In this document: positions 10,188-19,701 of the stretch, one piece after another
How the letters are laid out: every line of letters begins with the position of its first letter
How positions within the stretch are numbered: the first letter of the stretch is position 1
Origin: Paenibacillus dendritiformis
GTDB taxonomy: Bacteria > Bacillota > Bacilli > Paenibacillales > Paenibacillaceae
Assembly (NCBI RefSeq): GCF_945605565.1
Contig: NZ_OX216966.1
Coordinates: 6,690,001 to 6,722,799, forward strand
Length of the DNA: 32,799 nt
Reading direction: 5' to 3'
Position numbers and translations under genes: made by a program
The notes under the pieces: model-generated
The model's input: the letters and a program-made list of their open reading frames with translations, nothing else
What the model was told of the DNA's origin: nothing
The model's database searches: none

Positions 10188-13100
10188 TCACGTGACGCTC
10201 AGCAGCTCGCGAATATCCTCTTCTGTCAAGGCGGACGAGGCGCTTCCTTCCGCATCGATGACTTCGTCAATCAGATCGCGCTTGCGCTGCTGCAGCTCTA
10301 ATATTTTCTCTTCAATCGTTCCTTCGGCCACGAGACGGATCACTTGAACGACTCGCTTCTGCCCCATGCGGTGTGCTCGTCCGATCGCTTGTTCCTCCAC
10401 GGCGGGGTTCCACCATAGATCATAGAGGATGACCGTGTCCGCGCCTGTCAAGTTCAACCCGGAACCTCCCGCCTTCAGCGAGATCAGGAACAGCTCCGCT
10501 TCCCCCGCATTATAACGATGGCACATGTCCACGCGCTCTGGGGCCGGTGTCTGTCCATCCAGGTAGAAGAGAGTCCTTCCGGCGGATTCCAATTGTTCCC
10601 GAATCAATTGAAGCATACTGGAATACTGGGAAAAGATAAGCACTCTCCGTCCGGACGCGGTCAATTCCTCGACTTGCTCCAGCAGATGCTGCAGCTTGCC
10701 CGAAGGACCGCCGTACCCTTCCACGAATAACGCGGGATGACAGCATAGTTGTCGCAGGCGGGTAATGCCCGCTAATATTTTCATTCGGCTCTTCTGGAAG
10801 CCTTCCGTCTTCAGATCTTGTTCTGTCGTGTGCTTCAGCTTGGCCAGATAGGCCGCGTACAGCTTTTTCTGCTCCGTTGCCAGCTCCGGGTACTGCACCG
10901 ATTCAATCTTGTCGGGCAGTTCGGTCAAGACATCCTTCTTCAGGCGGCGCAAAATAAACGGGCGGACGATACGGGCAACCCGATCTGCCGGAAGCTCACG
11001 GAACGCCTTCTGGTTCGTGAACAAGCCGGGGAAGACCGCATTGAAAATCGACCATAGCTCGTCCAGCGAATTCTCGATCGGCGTGCCCGTAAGCGCGAAG
11101 CGGCGCGGCGCTTTAATCTCGGATACCGCCTGCGCCGTCTGGGACGAAGCATTCTTAATCGCTTGCGCCTCGTCGAGAATCAGGGTGTGGAACGGCTGCT
11201 CCGCGTAGATCTCGATATCCCTTCGGAGCAGCGGATAGGAGGTCACGATGACATCCGCCCCCTCCATCTCCGCCCATAGCGCGGCTCGTTCTTTCTTCTG
11301 CCCTGCGACCACGAGCACGCGCAGCTGAGGGGCGAATCGGGCACATTCATGGGCCCAATTGTAGGTTAGCGAAGAGGGCGACACGATGAGAACCGGCAGC
11401 TTCTCTTCTGCCTGTTCCTGTTCCCGTTCCGACAGGATATAAGCGATGCTTTGCACCGTTTTGCCAAGGCCCATATCGTCGGCAAGGATACCGCCGAACC
11501 GATAGAATGCGAGCATTTTGAGCCATTGGAAGCCTTGTGCCTGATAATCTCGTAGCTGCGCCTGAAGCCCGTCCGGAACCTCATAATCGAGTTCATCCAA
11601 GTCATTGAACCGCTTCACGAACTTACGCAAATCCCGGCCAAAGCGTATATTTCCCAACGCGGCCGGACGCTCCGGCAGCTGCAGCGCTCGTACAGCGGGA
11701 AGCTGGATGCGGTTGCCGCGAAGGTCGGCTGCGCCTATCCCAAGGCTATCCATCATGTCAGCGAAGCCTCGATACTCTTCCTCTTCCAGCGACAAGAAGG
11801 AGCCGTCGCGCAGCCGGAAATATTTCTTCTTCTCCACAATGCTCCGCATAATGTGCAGCAGCTCGCGATCCTCGATTTGTTCCAATTCGAATGATATCTC
11901 CAGCCAATTCATACCCGCTACCAGATCGGCGCGCACCTTCGACGGAATTTTACGATTTCGAACAGTATTCTGCAGCGTCTGCGACAGATAGATCTCGGCT
12001 CCCTCTTCCTTTTCCAGTTCCGGCAGCAAATGATACAGCACTTCATACTGCTCATCCTCCGTCTCGCACAGCCACCGTTGCCCGTCATGCCGCAATCCGG
12101 CCGCCTCAAGCCGATGCAGGAACTTCCCTTCGCGGGCGGCGTCACGAATCAGAATACAGTCTTGCTCCGCCGGGGCATCCTGTCGTTCCTCAAGCGGCTG
12201 AATCTCAATATCCCCGTACCGGAATAGTGCCCGGGCGGTCAAGATGCCGTCGGCATAATCCACATACAGTTGAATCTGCAGTTCCGGCTCCCGGATCCGT
12301 TCACTAAGCGGCTTGGCGATGTTCACCTGGCCCAGTTCGCGCAGCTGCGGCAGCACATACTGTACGAAGCCGTTCAACTGCTCCTCCGACATGTCCAGCT
12401 TGCCGTTCGACTGAGTCACAGACATATGAGTCAACAGATCGTTAAGCTTGTGGATCTCTTGCGGATCAAGCGGGTAGAACATGCCGTTCATCACCGCGCA
12501 ACGATAAGACGGCAATACCGTTACCTTCGCCAGCTCTCCTACGTCTAACTGATAGTTCGCCCCCCTCTTCCGGGTAATATGGAACTCGAGAGGAAGCTTG
12601 CCCTCCCCGAGTTCCATCCGGGTCCCCGGCGCCCCCAATCCTTCCAGTCTCGCATCGACATCCGGCAGCAGCCGCAGCATGTCCGCCCATTGCCTCGGAT
12701 CAACGAACATGTCTTTCCGATCCGTCACAGGCAAATACCCCGCCAGATCGGAATAATACTCCCGATAGGCTTCATCATTATGCTTCATCTGAATAAGCAG
12801 ATCCAGCATCGCCCGATCGTGCTCTCCGATCTCGTGCCGCGCCGGATCATAAGTGAACAGCGCCGTGAACGGATGCGGCTTGGCCAGTTCTACACTTTGC
12901 AGAAAGGATTTCACCTTCTGAACGACATACAGCCGCTTCACGCCGGTCCGTAGTTCGACCATCACGCTGGGATTTTTGAAAAATCGATTGCTCACGACAC
13001 GGAACGTGTATTCAAACTTCAACCGCTCTTGGCCCTGTCCTGTATTGGAGCTGTCGAGCGCACTCTCCCCCATGCCGGCAGCCTGGTGCATCTTGTAATG

Positions 13101-13532
13101 AGCAATGAGATCGCCGGCGGGGCGATACTTTGCCGCTTCTTTCTCCACCATCGTCAGCATCGCAGCTCGGTTGTCAGCGGGGCGATGCGTGTTAAGCCAG
13201 GCCGGCGCCGTGCTTTGGCTTCCTTCAACGTAAACACTTTCTATCCCGCTCTCCAAATCATGGATCGCGATAAGCACGGCTGCAATATGCTTGCAATCAT
13301 TATCATAGGAATAGAAGGCGGGACAATCGCAATAGGTGCTCATCTCCCCATCGGGCCATATTTCAACCTCAATCGAGTAGCTATTGCTTCCCTTCACGCG
13401 CGCAGTATAGCTGCATCCATCTGCAGATTTCTTCAAGCGGGACACCTTCCCCAAGCGGTAATAATCATGTCCGCGCTTATAGGAAGCTGCTCCGCATAGT
13501 GATCTCACATCTGCTAACGTAAATGCCGGCAT
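10188..13532 (-). CDS. SNF2-family DNA helicase/translocase with SWIM zinc finger
   Basis: A 1114-residue superfamily-2 ATPase of the bacterial SNF2/HepA type. The N-terminal SWIM zinc finger has Cys 68, Cys 70, Cys 80 and His 82 (CDCPAFYSYDNDCKH). A long middle region of about 500 residues, probably the SNF2-associated helical domain, follows. The motor starts near residue 660: Walker A DMGLGKT (687-692), Walker B LDEAQ (787-790), LTGTPIENSLDELWSIF, then the helicase C domain with VLIFSQYSSML, LKAGGSGLNLT and AIGRAHRMGQKRVVQV. The frame opens 14 codons earlier, but the ATG at 13532 has a GGGGGA site and is chosen. These proteins translocate on duplex DNA and remodel protein-DNA complexes; bacterial roles are poorly known. 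It is the last gene before a strong terminator and follows the UPF0158 gene by 82 bases. Confidence 0.93.
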   Translation of the reverse strand: MPAFTLADVRSLCGAASYKRGHDYYRLGKVSRLKKSADGCSYTARVKGSNSYSIEVEIWPDGEMSTYCDCPAFYSYDNDCKHIAAVLIAIHDLESGIESVYVEGSQSTAPAWLNTHRPADNRAAMLTMVEKEAAKYRPAGDLIAHYKMHQAAGMGESALDSSNTGQGQERLKFEYTFRVVSNRFFKNPSVMVELRTGVKRLYVVQKVKSFLQSVELAKPHPFTALFTYDPARHEIGEHDRAMLDLLIQMKHNDEAYREYYSDLAGYLPVTDRKDMFVDPRQWADMLRLLPDVDARLEGLGAPGTRMELGEGKLPLEFHITRKRGANYQLDVGELAKVTVLPSYRCAVMNGMFYPLDPQEIHKLNDLLTHMSVTQSNGKLDMSEEQLNGFVQYVLPQLRELGQVNIAKPLSERIREPELQIQLYVDYADGILTARALFRYGDIEIQPLEERQDAPAEQDCILIRDAAREGKFLHRLEAAGLRHDGQRWLCETEDEQYEVLYHLLPELEKEEGAEIYLSQTLQNTVRNRKIPSKVRADLVAGMNWLEISFELEQIEDRELLHIMRSIVEKKKYFRLRDGSFLSLEEEEYRGFADMMDSLGIGAADLRGNRIQLPAVRALQLPERPAALGNIRFGRDLRKFVKRFNDLDELDYEVPDGLQAQLRDYQAQGFQWLKMLAFYRFGGILADDMGLGKTVQSIAYILSEREQEQAEEKLPVLIVSPSSLTYNWAHECARFAPQLRVLVVAGQKKERAALWAEMEGADVIVTSYPLLRRDIEIYAEQPFHTLILDEAQAIKNASSQTAQAVSEIKAPRRFALTGTPIENSLDELWSIFNAVFPGLFTNQKAFRELPADRVARIVRPFILRRLKKDVLTELPDKIESVQYPELATEQKKLYAAYLAKLKHTTEQDLKTEGFQKSRMKILAGITRLRQLCCHPALFVEGYGGPSGKLQHLLEQVEELTASGRRVLIFSQYSSMLQLIREQLESAGRTLFYLDGQTPAPERVDMCHRYNAGEAELFLISLKAGGSGLNLTGADTVILYDLWWNPAVEEQAIGRAHRMGQKRVVQVIRLVAEGTIEEKILELQQRKRDLIDEVIDAEGSASSALTEEDIRELLSVT

Positions 13533-13614
13533 TGCGATTCCCCCGTTCTGTCTTGCCTTAATCATTAAGAACAATTTCGGACATCATCATGTGATGCTCC
13601 AATCTCAATCTACC

Positions 13615-14295
13615 TCAACGAACGACAACCGCCCTCACTCCGATGGATTCAAGCCATCCCCTCACCCGTTCCCGGTGGGATTCTTCCACGAAAGCATGAT
13701 ACCGTTCCAACTCGGCTTTATCCTCGGCCAATGCGTTTTTGAACTTGCGGACTACTTTGTGTTCTGCACTCAGGACGCGCTCCAGCTTCGTCCGAAGCTT
13801 CCCGCTCGATATCGTTAAGACGAATTGGCACATTAGTTCATACCTTTCGTCCAAGTTGAGATGCGGAACACGGTAATAAATCTCATTGAACCCTTCAGCA
13901 ATTTCTAGCCTAAGCTCCTCGTCTTCCTCCCGGGGATCATCATCCGATAACATCGCGATTTCACCTGTCTCCACATTCACGAAATATGACACCTCGTCCA
14001 TTTGTATGTCGTGAGTCACCACAAGTTCATCCCACTGCCGCTGCGTAATTCGCATCTCAATGATAGGTATCGGCCCTGCCTCTTCAATACGAATTATATT
14101 ATTCCGCTTGCGCTTCTCCTCAAGCTCCGCCTCATGTTCTTCCCATGTGATGCCGTAAGGCGCCCCGCCGTCGGTGTATCCCACGATGAAGTAAAAGTTC
14201 TCATCTTGATCAAGTTGCAACGGTCCGCATTCGGCCCATGTAACGCCGCGCTTTTTCCTGGGTTTGTGCTTGCTGCGCGATTTCTTCCGTGACAT
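13615..14295 (-). CDS. UPF0158-like protein
   Basis: A 226-residue soluble protein of unknown function. The N-terminus is very basic (MSRKKSRSKHKPRKKRG), followed by a small domain containing VTWAECGPLQLDQDENFYF and YGITWEEHEAE. The C-terminal half, from about residue 100, resembles UPF0158: a strand-rich start with VNVETGEIAMLSDD, then YYRVPHLNLDERYELMCQFV, KLRTKLERVLSAEHKVVRKF and an ending ERVRGWLESIGVR. The frame runs 36 codons further upstream, but the ATG at 14295 is preferred because it has GAGGAG 11 bases upstream and begins the basic tail. It is encoded 82 bases before the SNF2 helicase in the same direction; they may be co-transcribed. The basic tail could bind nucleic acid, which is a guess. 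Confidence 0.75.
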   Translation of the reverse strand: MSRKKSRSKHKPRKKRGVTWAECGPLQLDQDENFYFIVGYTDGGAPYGITWEEHEAELEEKRKRNNIIRIEEAGPIPIIEMRITQRQWDELVVTHDIQMDEVSYFVNVETGEIAMLSDDDPREEDEELRLEIAEGFNEIYYRVPHLNLDERYELMCQFVLTISSGKLRTKLERVLSAEHKVVRKFKNALAEDKAELERYHAFVEESHRERVRGWLESIGVRAVVVR

Positions 14296-14354
14296 ATCTT
14301 TTCTTTCTCCTCTATGCTGCATGACCACATTCATTGATCTCCAAATCATTACCC

Positions 14355-14400
14355 GAGCCAAAAAAGGCCTTCTATCCTGAGATAAAAAGACCTTTTCTAC
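14355..14400 (-). terminator. Terminator at the end of the glycan cluster
   Basis: On the minus strand AAAAGG (14391-14396) pairs with CCTTTT (14362-14367), with a further inner stem TATC/GATA and a few mismatches, then a T-run at 14361-14366. It lies about 60 bases beyond the stop of the initiating sugar-phosphate transferase and just upstream of the UPF0158 gene, so it separates the glycan operon from the housekeeping genes. The A- and T-rich flanks mean it may also work on the plus strand. Confidence 0.7.
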
Positions 14401-14454
14401 CAAGTTTACTATGTTTGCATACCTGCATCACCACCCATATTTTAGATATGTGAT

Positions 14455-15861
14455 TCAGTATGCATTTTTATTAATGAATCCGTTCCAAATCGTCTTCCAA
14501 ATGATTTTAATATCAAATAATAAAGACCAGTTCTCGATGTAGAAGATATCATAACGGATGCGTTCCTCGATCGACGTGTCGCCGCGCAGGCCGTTGCTCT
14601 GCGCCCACCCGGTAATGCCGGGGCGGACATGATGCTTGACCATATACTTCGGTATCTCTTCCTTGAATTGCTCTACGAAGAAAGGCCGTTCCGGGCGCGG
14701 GCCGACGACACTCATATGGCCCAGCAGCACATTGAAAAATTGCGGCAGCTCATCAAGACTCGTCTTGCGCAGGAAGCTCCCGAACTTCGTCTTCCGCGGA
14801 TCATTCTCCGTCGTCCACACCGTATCCGATACCACATCCGAGCTCACCTTCATCGATCGGAACTTGTACATATGGAAGGTGCGGCGGTTCAGCCCCACCC
14901 GCTCCTGCTTGAATAGAATCGGCCCCGGCGACGTCAGCTTAATGCCCAAGGCGATAAGCAGCAACACCGGCGAAGTAATGAGAATCGCTATAAGGGAGAA
15001 CACGATATCAAAGCCGCGCTTGAACACCCGGTTGCGAAGCACATCAAGCGGAATATCACGGACGTTGATCATTGGCATACCCGCAAAGTTGTCGAAGTAT
15101 GGCCGCGATGGCAGATAATCGAAGAAGTCCGGAATGATGAGGGTCCGCACCCCCGCCTTTTCACAGGCCGCGATAATGTCAGGGAACTTGTGATGCGCGT
15201 CCAGCGGAAGCGCGATGATGACTTCGTCGACGAGCTTGTCGTTGAGCAGCTGATCCAGGTCGTTGAGGGTGCCGAGGATGGGCTCGTAATGTTTCGCTTC
15301 CATCTCGTTCCATTCTACCTGGTCATCTAGAAACCCGATCACTTGGTATCCGAGCTCAGGGTAATGCTTCAAATTATGATAAAATCTCCGGCCCAAGCTG
15401 CCCGCACCTAAAATAAGCACGAATTGTTTATTGAAGCCATTTTGCCGCAGTTTCCGGAGCATCATCTTGACGAAGTAACGGTATATTATCGTGGCTCCTG
15501 CCGAGAAGGATACGAATAATCCGATAAATTCCCTTGAAATATGTATCTGCTTAAAGAAATATAACAGGCCGAGAAGGATAAACAACGAAATACCGTATGT
15601 TTGAATGATTTTGAGAAATTGGTCGGCAAAACGCTTCTTCCGGTGAAATTGATACAGCGCAAACAATGTGCCCACACCTAAGACGATGGACGCATATACG
15701 ACGGTCCACCATGCATAAGAAGAAAATGGCAGCGTCTCCTGAATCTCAAGCCAGCCGCTCTTGAACTTCAACCAATAGGCAAGCATGAAAGACATGAACA
15801 CAACGGCCATATCTGCAAGCATATATAATTTCGACAAAAACCTTTGATTTTTGCGGAGCAT
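14455..15861 (-). CDS. Polyprenyl-phosphate hexose-1-phosphate transferase (WbaP/WcaJ/WsfP type), glycan initiation
   Basis: This enzyme transfers a hexose-1-phosphate (glucose or galactose in relatives) from a UDP-sugar to undecaprenyl phosphate, the first step of a lipid-linked glycan. The 468-residue protein has four or five N-terminal membrane segments (about residues 10-140), a central Rossmann-like domain with LILGAGSLGRRF (about 150-165) and a C-terminal bacterial sugar transferase domain with KRGFDIVFSLIAILITSPVL, SPGPILFKQERVG, MYKFRSM, RKTSLDELPQFFNVL and MSVVGPRPE, all characteristic of the family. The TTG at 15912 is also in frame, but the ATG at 15861 has AGAGGG six bases upstream and starts the hydrophobic region, so it is preferred. 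It is the last gene of the cluster, a position also seen for the initiating enzymes of S-layer glycan loci. Which sugar it uses cannot be read from the sequence. Confidence 0.93.
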   Translation of the reverse strand: MLRKNQRFLSKLYMLADMAVVFMSFMLAYWLKFKSGWLEIQETLPFSSYAWWTVVYASIVLGVGTLFALYQFHRKKRFADQFLKIIQTYGISLFILLGLLYFFKQIHISREFIGLFVSFSAGATIIYRYFVKMMLRKLRQNGFNKQFVLILGAGSLGRRFYHNLKHYPELGYQVIGFLDDQVEWNEMEAKHYEPILGTLNDLDQLLNDKLVDEVIIALPLDAHHKFPDIIAACEKAGVRTLIIPDFFDYLPSRPYFDNFAGMPMINVRDIPLDVLRNRVFKRGFDIVFSLIAILITSPVLLLIALGIKLTSPGPILFKQERVGLNRRTFHMYKFRSMKVSSDVVSDTVWTTENDPRKTKFGSFLRKTSLDELPQFFNVLLGHMSVVGPRPERPFFVEQFKEEIPKYMVKHHVRPGITGWAQSNGLRGDTSIEERIRYDIFYIENWSLLFDIKIIWKTIWNGFINKNAY

Positions 15862-15892
15862 ATGCAACCCTCTTTTTCCTAGACCTAGCCCC

Positions 15893-15921
15893 ATTATACT
15901 AGGATTCAGCAATAAGGTTAA
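15893..15921 (-). promoter_or_regulatory. Possible internal promoter before the initiating transferase
   Basis: On the minus strand a perfect TATAAT (15893-15898) lies about 30 bases upstream of the chosen start. The hexamer 17 bases further up is TTAACC (15916-15921), a poor -35. It could allow extra expression of the initiating transferase independently of the long operon. The -35 region overlaps the stop codon of the preceding gene. Confidence 0.35.
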
Positions 15922-16838
15922 GACGATATGTCTTTTTTGTTGGAATAGGCTGGCTTCGGTGAACGTATAGACGCTCCTACACGAGCCAACACATTCATGA
16001 GCATCGCGAAACCCAGCTTTGTTCCTATGCCGATATACATGAGAGCAGTAACCCAGAATGGATATTTTTTCTTAAAATGCTTATTGTAAAGTACGTAAAT
16101 CGCCCTATGAAATTCATACGTAATCTTATACGGTTTATTCCGGCTGCTGGCCCGTTTATAATGAATAATCCGGGTCTTCGGGTAGTAATAATTGATCCAT
16201 CCCGCCTGCTTGATCCGGTAGCACCAGTCGACATCTTCCCCATACATAAAAAACTGCTCGTCCAACATGCCGACCTGATCAATCGCTTCGCGCCTTACCA
16301 TCATAAAGGCCCCGATCAAACAATCGATAGGATAAGCCTCGTCGGGGTCCAAATCTTCACGATGATACGCATTGATTCTCGGATTCTTCGGGAACAGTTT
16401 AGATAATTGGGATACATAGAAAAAAGTAGCCGAGGGCGTCGGGAATCCTCTCCGACATGCCTTATCCAGGGACCCGTCCGGCAGCACGACTTTGCAGCCC
16501 GATGCTCCGACTTCTGGACGTTCATCCATGAACCGAATCATCACATCGAGCGTATCCGGTTGGATCACCGTATCGGAATTAAGAAGCAGAACATATCGGC
16601 CTTCCGCGACACGCATGCCTTGATTATTAGCCTTCGAGAAGCCAAGGTTTTGTTCGTTCGCGATAAGCTTGACTTGCGGACATTGCTGACGGAAGACTTG
16701 TACCGAATCGTCGCGGGAAGCGTTGTCGATCAGGATGACTTCATACTGAAAGTCCGTTACCGATTGGTATACGGACTCTATGCAGTTCAGCGTGAGCTGT
16801 TTGGTGTTGTAATTGACGATGATAATAGACAGATCCAT
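15918..16838 (-). CDS. Family 2 glycosyltransferase, rhamnosyltransferase-like (WbbL type)
   Basis: A 306-residue GT-A-fold enzyme. The N-terminus MDLSIIIVNYNTKQLTLNCI and the nucleotide-binding segment VILIDNASRDDSVQVF are typical of GT2. The metal-binding motif is in LLLNSDTVIQPD (about residues 93-104). The acceptor-side segment IGAFMMVRREA and GMLDEQFFMYGEDVDWCYR is the signature of the WbbL/RfbN-like rhamnosyltransferase group. A basic, hydrophobic C-terminal region (about 245-290) suggests membrane association. The ATG at 16838 has GAGGGTG nine bases upstream. It lies in the cluster with rmlACBD, so dTDP-L-rhamnose is a likely donor, though GT2 donor prediction from sequence is weak. 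Confidence 0.87.
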   Translation of the reverse strand: MDLSIIIVNYNTKQLTLNCIESVYQSVTDFQYEVILIDNASRDDSVQVFRQQCPQVKLIANEQNLGFSKANNQGMRVAEGRYVLLLNSDTVIQPDTLDVMIRFMDERPEVGASGCKVVLPDGSLDKACRRGFPTPSATFFYVSQLSKLFPKNPRINAYHREDLDPDEAYPIDCLIGAFMMVRREAIDQVGMLDEQFFMYGEDVDWCYRIKQAGWINYYYPKTRIIHYKRASSRNKPYKITYEFHRAIYVLYNKHFKKKYPFWVTALMYIGIGTKLGFAMLMNVLARVGASIRSPKPAYSNKKDISS

Positions 16839-16902
16839 GGTTGGACACCCTCTCCCATTCTTCTGCCATTATATCATGTTTCATGTTATCCAACCGGACT
16901 GC

Positions 16903-17841
16903 TCAATAGAATCGAACCTTCCGTTTTTTTCTCGATTGGATCCAAGTGCGTTGCTGCTTTAGCTTCCTATAGTCACCTATGAATGATCTCCACACTTTCA
17001 GCAGTTGGGGTTCACGCACTACTGCGTATCCAAACATCGCCAAATCTATGGATACAATTCTCAGTACGGATGGAAGCATTTCCTTTAGATTATCGTTCTT
17101 GAACATCATGCGGTATCGATTGATATAAGAATGCTGCCGGATGAATAAAGGCTGGTTCCGCCTTGCCTTTGGCTTCCAACCTCTAGCATGGTGTCCAACA
17201 GCAGTCGCCTCGTACCAAGCATCCCAACCAAATAGCTGGGCTCTCCATGCGACGTCCACATCTTCTTTATAAGCAAAAAACGAAGCGTCAAAAAATTCGT
17301 TGCCGAAAGAAATATCTTGAATCATCGCTCTGGAATATAAGGCAGCAGCTCCAGAGACACCAAATACATACCCCGAATCAGACCATTGATTTTCCGCCTC
17401 GTTGGCTCCTCTATCCCTTGCTCTTCGATCCCTACCCATGGTCAGCCCGGTTGAATCGATATATTCGGGCTGATCTCGCAATAGCAGCTTCCCTGTGCAA
17501 CTTCCTATCGAAGGATGTTGCTCCATAACGTGAACAAGTCGTTCAACATAATGCTGTTCCAACACCACATCGGGATTCAAGACTAGCATATAATCGGATT
17601 GGGAATGAGAAATTGCCTGATTATGCGCAGGGGCAAACCCGATATTTTCGCTATTATAAAGACATTTAATCCCAGAGTATCGTCTTAAACAGTCTCTCGT
17701 CCCGTCTGTCGAAGCATTATCAACAACGATAATCTGAATATTCGGATAAGTCTGTTGCCGAATAGATTCAATACAGGTTTCAATGTCATCCTTACTATTG
17801 AAGGTGACGATGTGCACGGATACGCTCTTCATCATTGTCAT
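16903..17841 (-). CDS. Family 2 glycosyltransferase, rhamnosyltransferase-like
   Basis: A 312-residue GT2 enzyme paralogous to the 15918-16838 gene. Landmarks are VHIVTFNSKDDIETCIESI, VDNASTDGTRD, ENIGFAPAHNQAI, the metal-binding motif in MLVLNPDVVLEQH (about residues 85-97), GVSGAAALYSR and FFAYKEDVDVAWR, the GEDVD-like acceptor loop with Lys in place of Gly. The C-terminus is strongly basic (QQRTWIQSRKKRKVRFY), probably for membrane contact. Its start overlaps the rmlD stop by four bases (ATGA), with AGGA eight bases upstream, so it is translationally coupled to the dTDP-rhamnose pathway. That coupling supports a role as rhamnosyltransferase. Confidence 0.87.
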   Translation of the reverse strand: MTMMKSVSVHIVTFNSKDDIETCIESIRQQTYPNIQIIVVDNASTDGTRDCLRRYSGIKCLYNSENIGFAPAHNQAISHSQSDYMLVLNPDVVLEQHYVERLVHVMEQHPSIGSCTGKLLLRDQPEYIDSTGLTMGRDRRARDRGANEAENQWSDSGYVFGVSGAAALYSRAMIQDISFGNEFFDASFFAYKEDVDVAWRAQLFGWDAWYEATAVGHHARGWKPKARRNQPLFIRQHSYINRYRMMFKNDNLKEMLPSVLRIVSIDLAMFGYAVVREPQLLKVWRSFIGDYRKLKQQRTWIQSRKKRKVRFY

Positions 17842-18680
17842 CCTATCGTTCCTAAAAAATCATGCAGCGCTTCCTTCCAATGCCGGAATGGAGCGAAACC
17901 ATTCGTACGAATAGCCATCGGCTCAAGAACGGAATATTTCGGCCTTAAGGCAAGCCTTGGAAATTGCTCGGTAGTACAGGGCACGACGTTCACATTGAGG
18001 TTCTTAGCTGCAAAAATCTCCTTCGCAAACTCATACCAGGAACATGCTCCATGATTAGATGCATGATAGATACCATATCGTTTCGTTTTGATCAGAGCAC
18101 CTAAAAATTGTGCCAGATCTCGCGTATAGGTAGGGCTGCCCCATTGATCATGAACTACGGACAATTCTTGACGTTCCTGACCAAGCCGTAGCATCGTTTT
18201 CACAAAATTATTGCCTTCGGAACCAAACACCCATGATGTTCTTACGATAAAGTATTTACTGGTTAAAGATTGTACCAGTAGTTCCCCTGCCCTTTTTGAC
18301 TTGCCATAAACGTTAACTGGATTCGTATTATCGTATTCCACGTACGGTTCGCAATCGTTTCCGCTAAAGACGTAATCTGTACTGATATAGCAGAGCTTGG
18401 CGCCTACCTGCTCCGCTGCTATCGCTATATTGCGAGTCCCCATTGCATTCACCCGATAAGCCTCATCCGGATTGGCTTCGGCTTGATCTACTGCGGTATA
18501 CGCCGCGCAATGGATGATTGCCTCAGGCTGGTAAGACTGTATCTTTTGGAGACACTGATTCTCATTCGTTATATCTAAATCATCTCTTCCACAACCAATA
18601 ACATCATATCCATATGCAGAAAAGAGACGGACTACGTCCGTCCCCAATTGTCCGTTAGCGCCGGTGACGAGTATTTTCAT
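17838..18680 (-). CDS. rmlD: dTDP-4-dehydrorhamnose reductase RmlD
   Basis: RmlD performs the last step of dTDP-L-rhamnose synthesis, reducing dTDP-4-keto-L-rhamnose with NAD(P)H. The 280-residue protein is a short-chain dehydrogenase: GANGQLGTDVVRLF (residues 7-20) is the cofactor-binding loop, ISTDYVFSGND contains the catalytic Ser/Thr, and NPVNVYGKSKRAGE supplies the YxxxK pair. SWVFGSEGNNFVKTML and VVHDQWGSPTYTRDLA are family blocks. ATG at 18680 follows a G-rich GGGGGAAGGG site. It is 28 bases after rmlB and overlaps the next glycosyltransferase gene. Confidence 0.96.
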   Translation of the reverse strand: MKILVTGANGQLGTDVVRLFSAYGYDVIGCGRDDLDITNENQCLQKIQSYQPEAIIHCAAYTAVDQAEANPDEAYRVNAMGTRNIAIAAEQVGAKLCYISTDYVFSGNDCEPYVEYDNTNPVNVYGKSKRAGELLVQSLTSKYFIVRTSWVFGSEGNNFVKTMLRLGQERQELSVVHDQWGSPTYTRDLAQFLGALIKTKRYGIYHASNHGACSWYEFAKEIFAAKNLNVNVVPCTTEQFPRLALRPKYSVLEPMAIRTNGFAPFRHWKEALHDFLGTIG

Positions 18681-18708
18681 GGTCCCTTCCCCCCTGCACC
18701 TTGTGTAG

Positions 18709-19689
18709 TTATGTTCGGTAGGCCCCAGTTCGTATACGCTGCAGCCAGGCTTGGTTGTTTACATACCACTGTATAGTATGCTGAATTCCCTCAACAAACG
18801 AGTAACGAGGCTTCCACCCCAACTCATTTTGAATTTTGGAAGAATCAATAGCATACCGCCGATCATGCCCCAACCGGTCTGCCACAAACGTGACAAGAGA
18901 ATCCGGCTTGCCTAACTGTTGAAGCAGCGTCGTAACGATTTGGAGATTCGTGAATTCGTTATTGCCGCCAATATTATACACCTCACCGTTCCGCCCCTGA
19001 TGAATAACACGGTCAATGGCGCTGCAATGATCCTCCACATATAACCAGTCCCGGACGTGAAGGCCGTCACCATATACAGGCAATGGCTTCTCCTCCAGCG
19101 CATTCGAAATCATTAATGGAATTAACTTTTCGGGAAACTGAAAAGGACCGTAGTTATTTGAACATCGAGTAATATTCACTGGTAAACCAAAGGTTTCATG
19201 ATAGGCCCTTACCAACATATCAGCCCCTGCTTTACTGGCAGAATAAGGGCTGTTGGGAGCTAATGGAGTCTCTTCTGTAAAAAAGCCGCTTTCTCCAAGC
19301 GAGCCATACACTTCATCGGTAGAAATCTGAACGTATTTGCTCACCCCATATTTCAAAGAGGAGTCTAGCAGAACCTGCGTACCCATTACATTAGTCCTGA
19401 CAAAGATTCCTGGATCTGCAATACTGCGATCGACATGAGATTCGGCTGCGAAATTCACCACGACATCTATTTTTTCCTGGAAGAGTGGCTCCATATCATC
19501 AGATCGTGTAATATCTGCATGTATAAATCGATAATTCGGGTGATGTTCAACATCTAACAAATTGTCTACATTTCCTGCATACGTTAACACGTCCGCATTA
19601 ATAATCTCGTAACCAGGATAATGACGCAGCATATACTGAATAAAATTACTTCCTATGAACCCGGCCCCGCCGGTAACTAACAATCTCAT
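18709..19689 (-). CDS. rmlB: dTDP-glucose 4,6-dehydratase RmlB
   Basis: RmlB converts dTDP-D-glucose to dTDP-4-keto-6-deoxy-D-glucose, the second step of the rhamnose pathway. The extended short-chain dehydrogenase has GGAGFIGSNFI (residues 7-17) for NAD+, the catalytic triad T124-D125-E126 in STDEVYGS, and Y149 with K153 in YSASKAG. SNNYGPFQFPEKLIPLMI and VRDWLYVEDHC are also family blocks. Length 326 is normal. ATG at 19689 has GAGAGGA upstream. It is 12 bases after rmlC. Confidence 0.97.
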   Translation of the reverse strand: MRLLVTGGAGFIGSNFIQYMLRHYPGYEIINADVLTYAGNVDNLLDVEHHPNYRFIHADITRSDDMEPLFQEKIDVVVNFAAESHVDRSIADPGIFVRTNVMGTQVLLDSSLKYGVSKYVQISTDEVYGSLGESGFFTEETPLAPNSPYSASKAGADMLVRAYHETFGLPVNITRCSNNYGPFQFPEKLIPLMISNALEEKPLPVYGDGLHVRDWLYVEDHCSAIDRVIHQGRNGEVYNIGGNNEFTNLQIVTTLLQQLGKPDSLVTFVADRLGHDRRYAIDSSKIQNELGWKPRYSFVEGIQHTIQWYVNNQAWLQRIRTGAYRT

Positions 19690-19701
19690 CCTTAATTCCT
19701 C

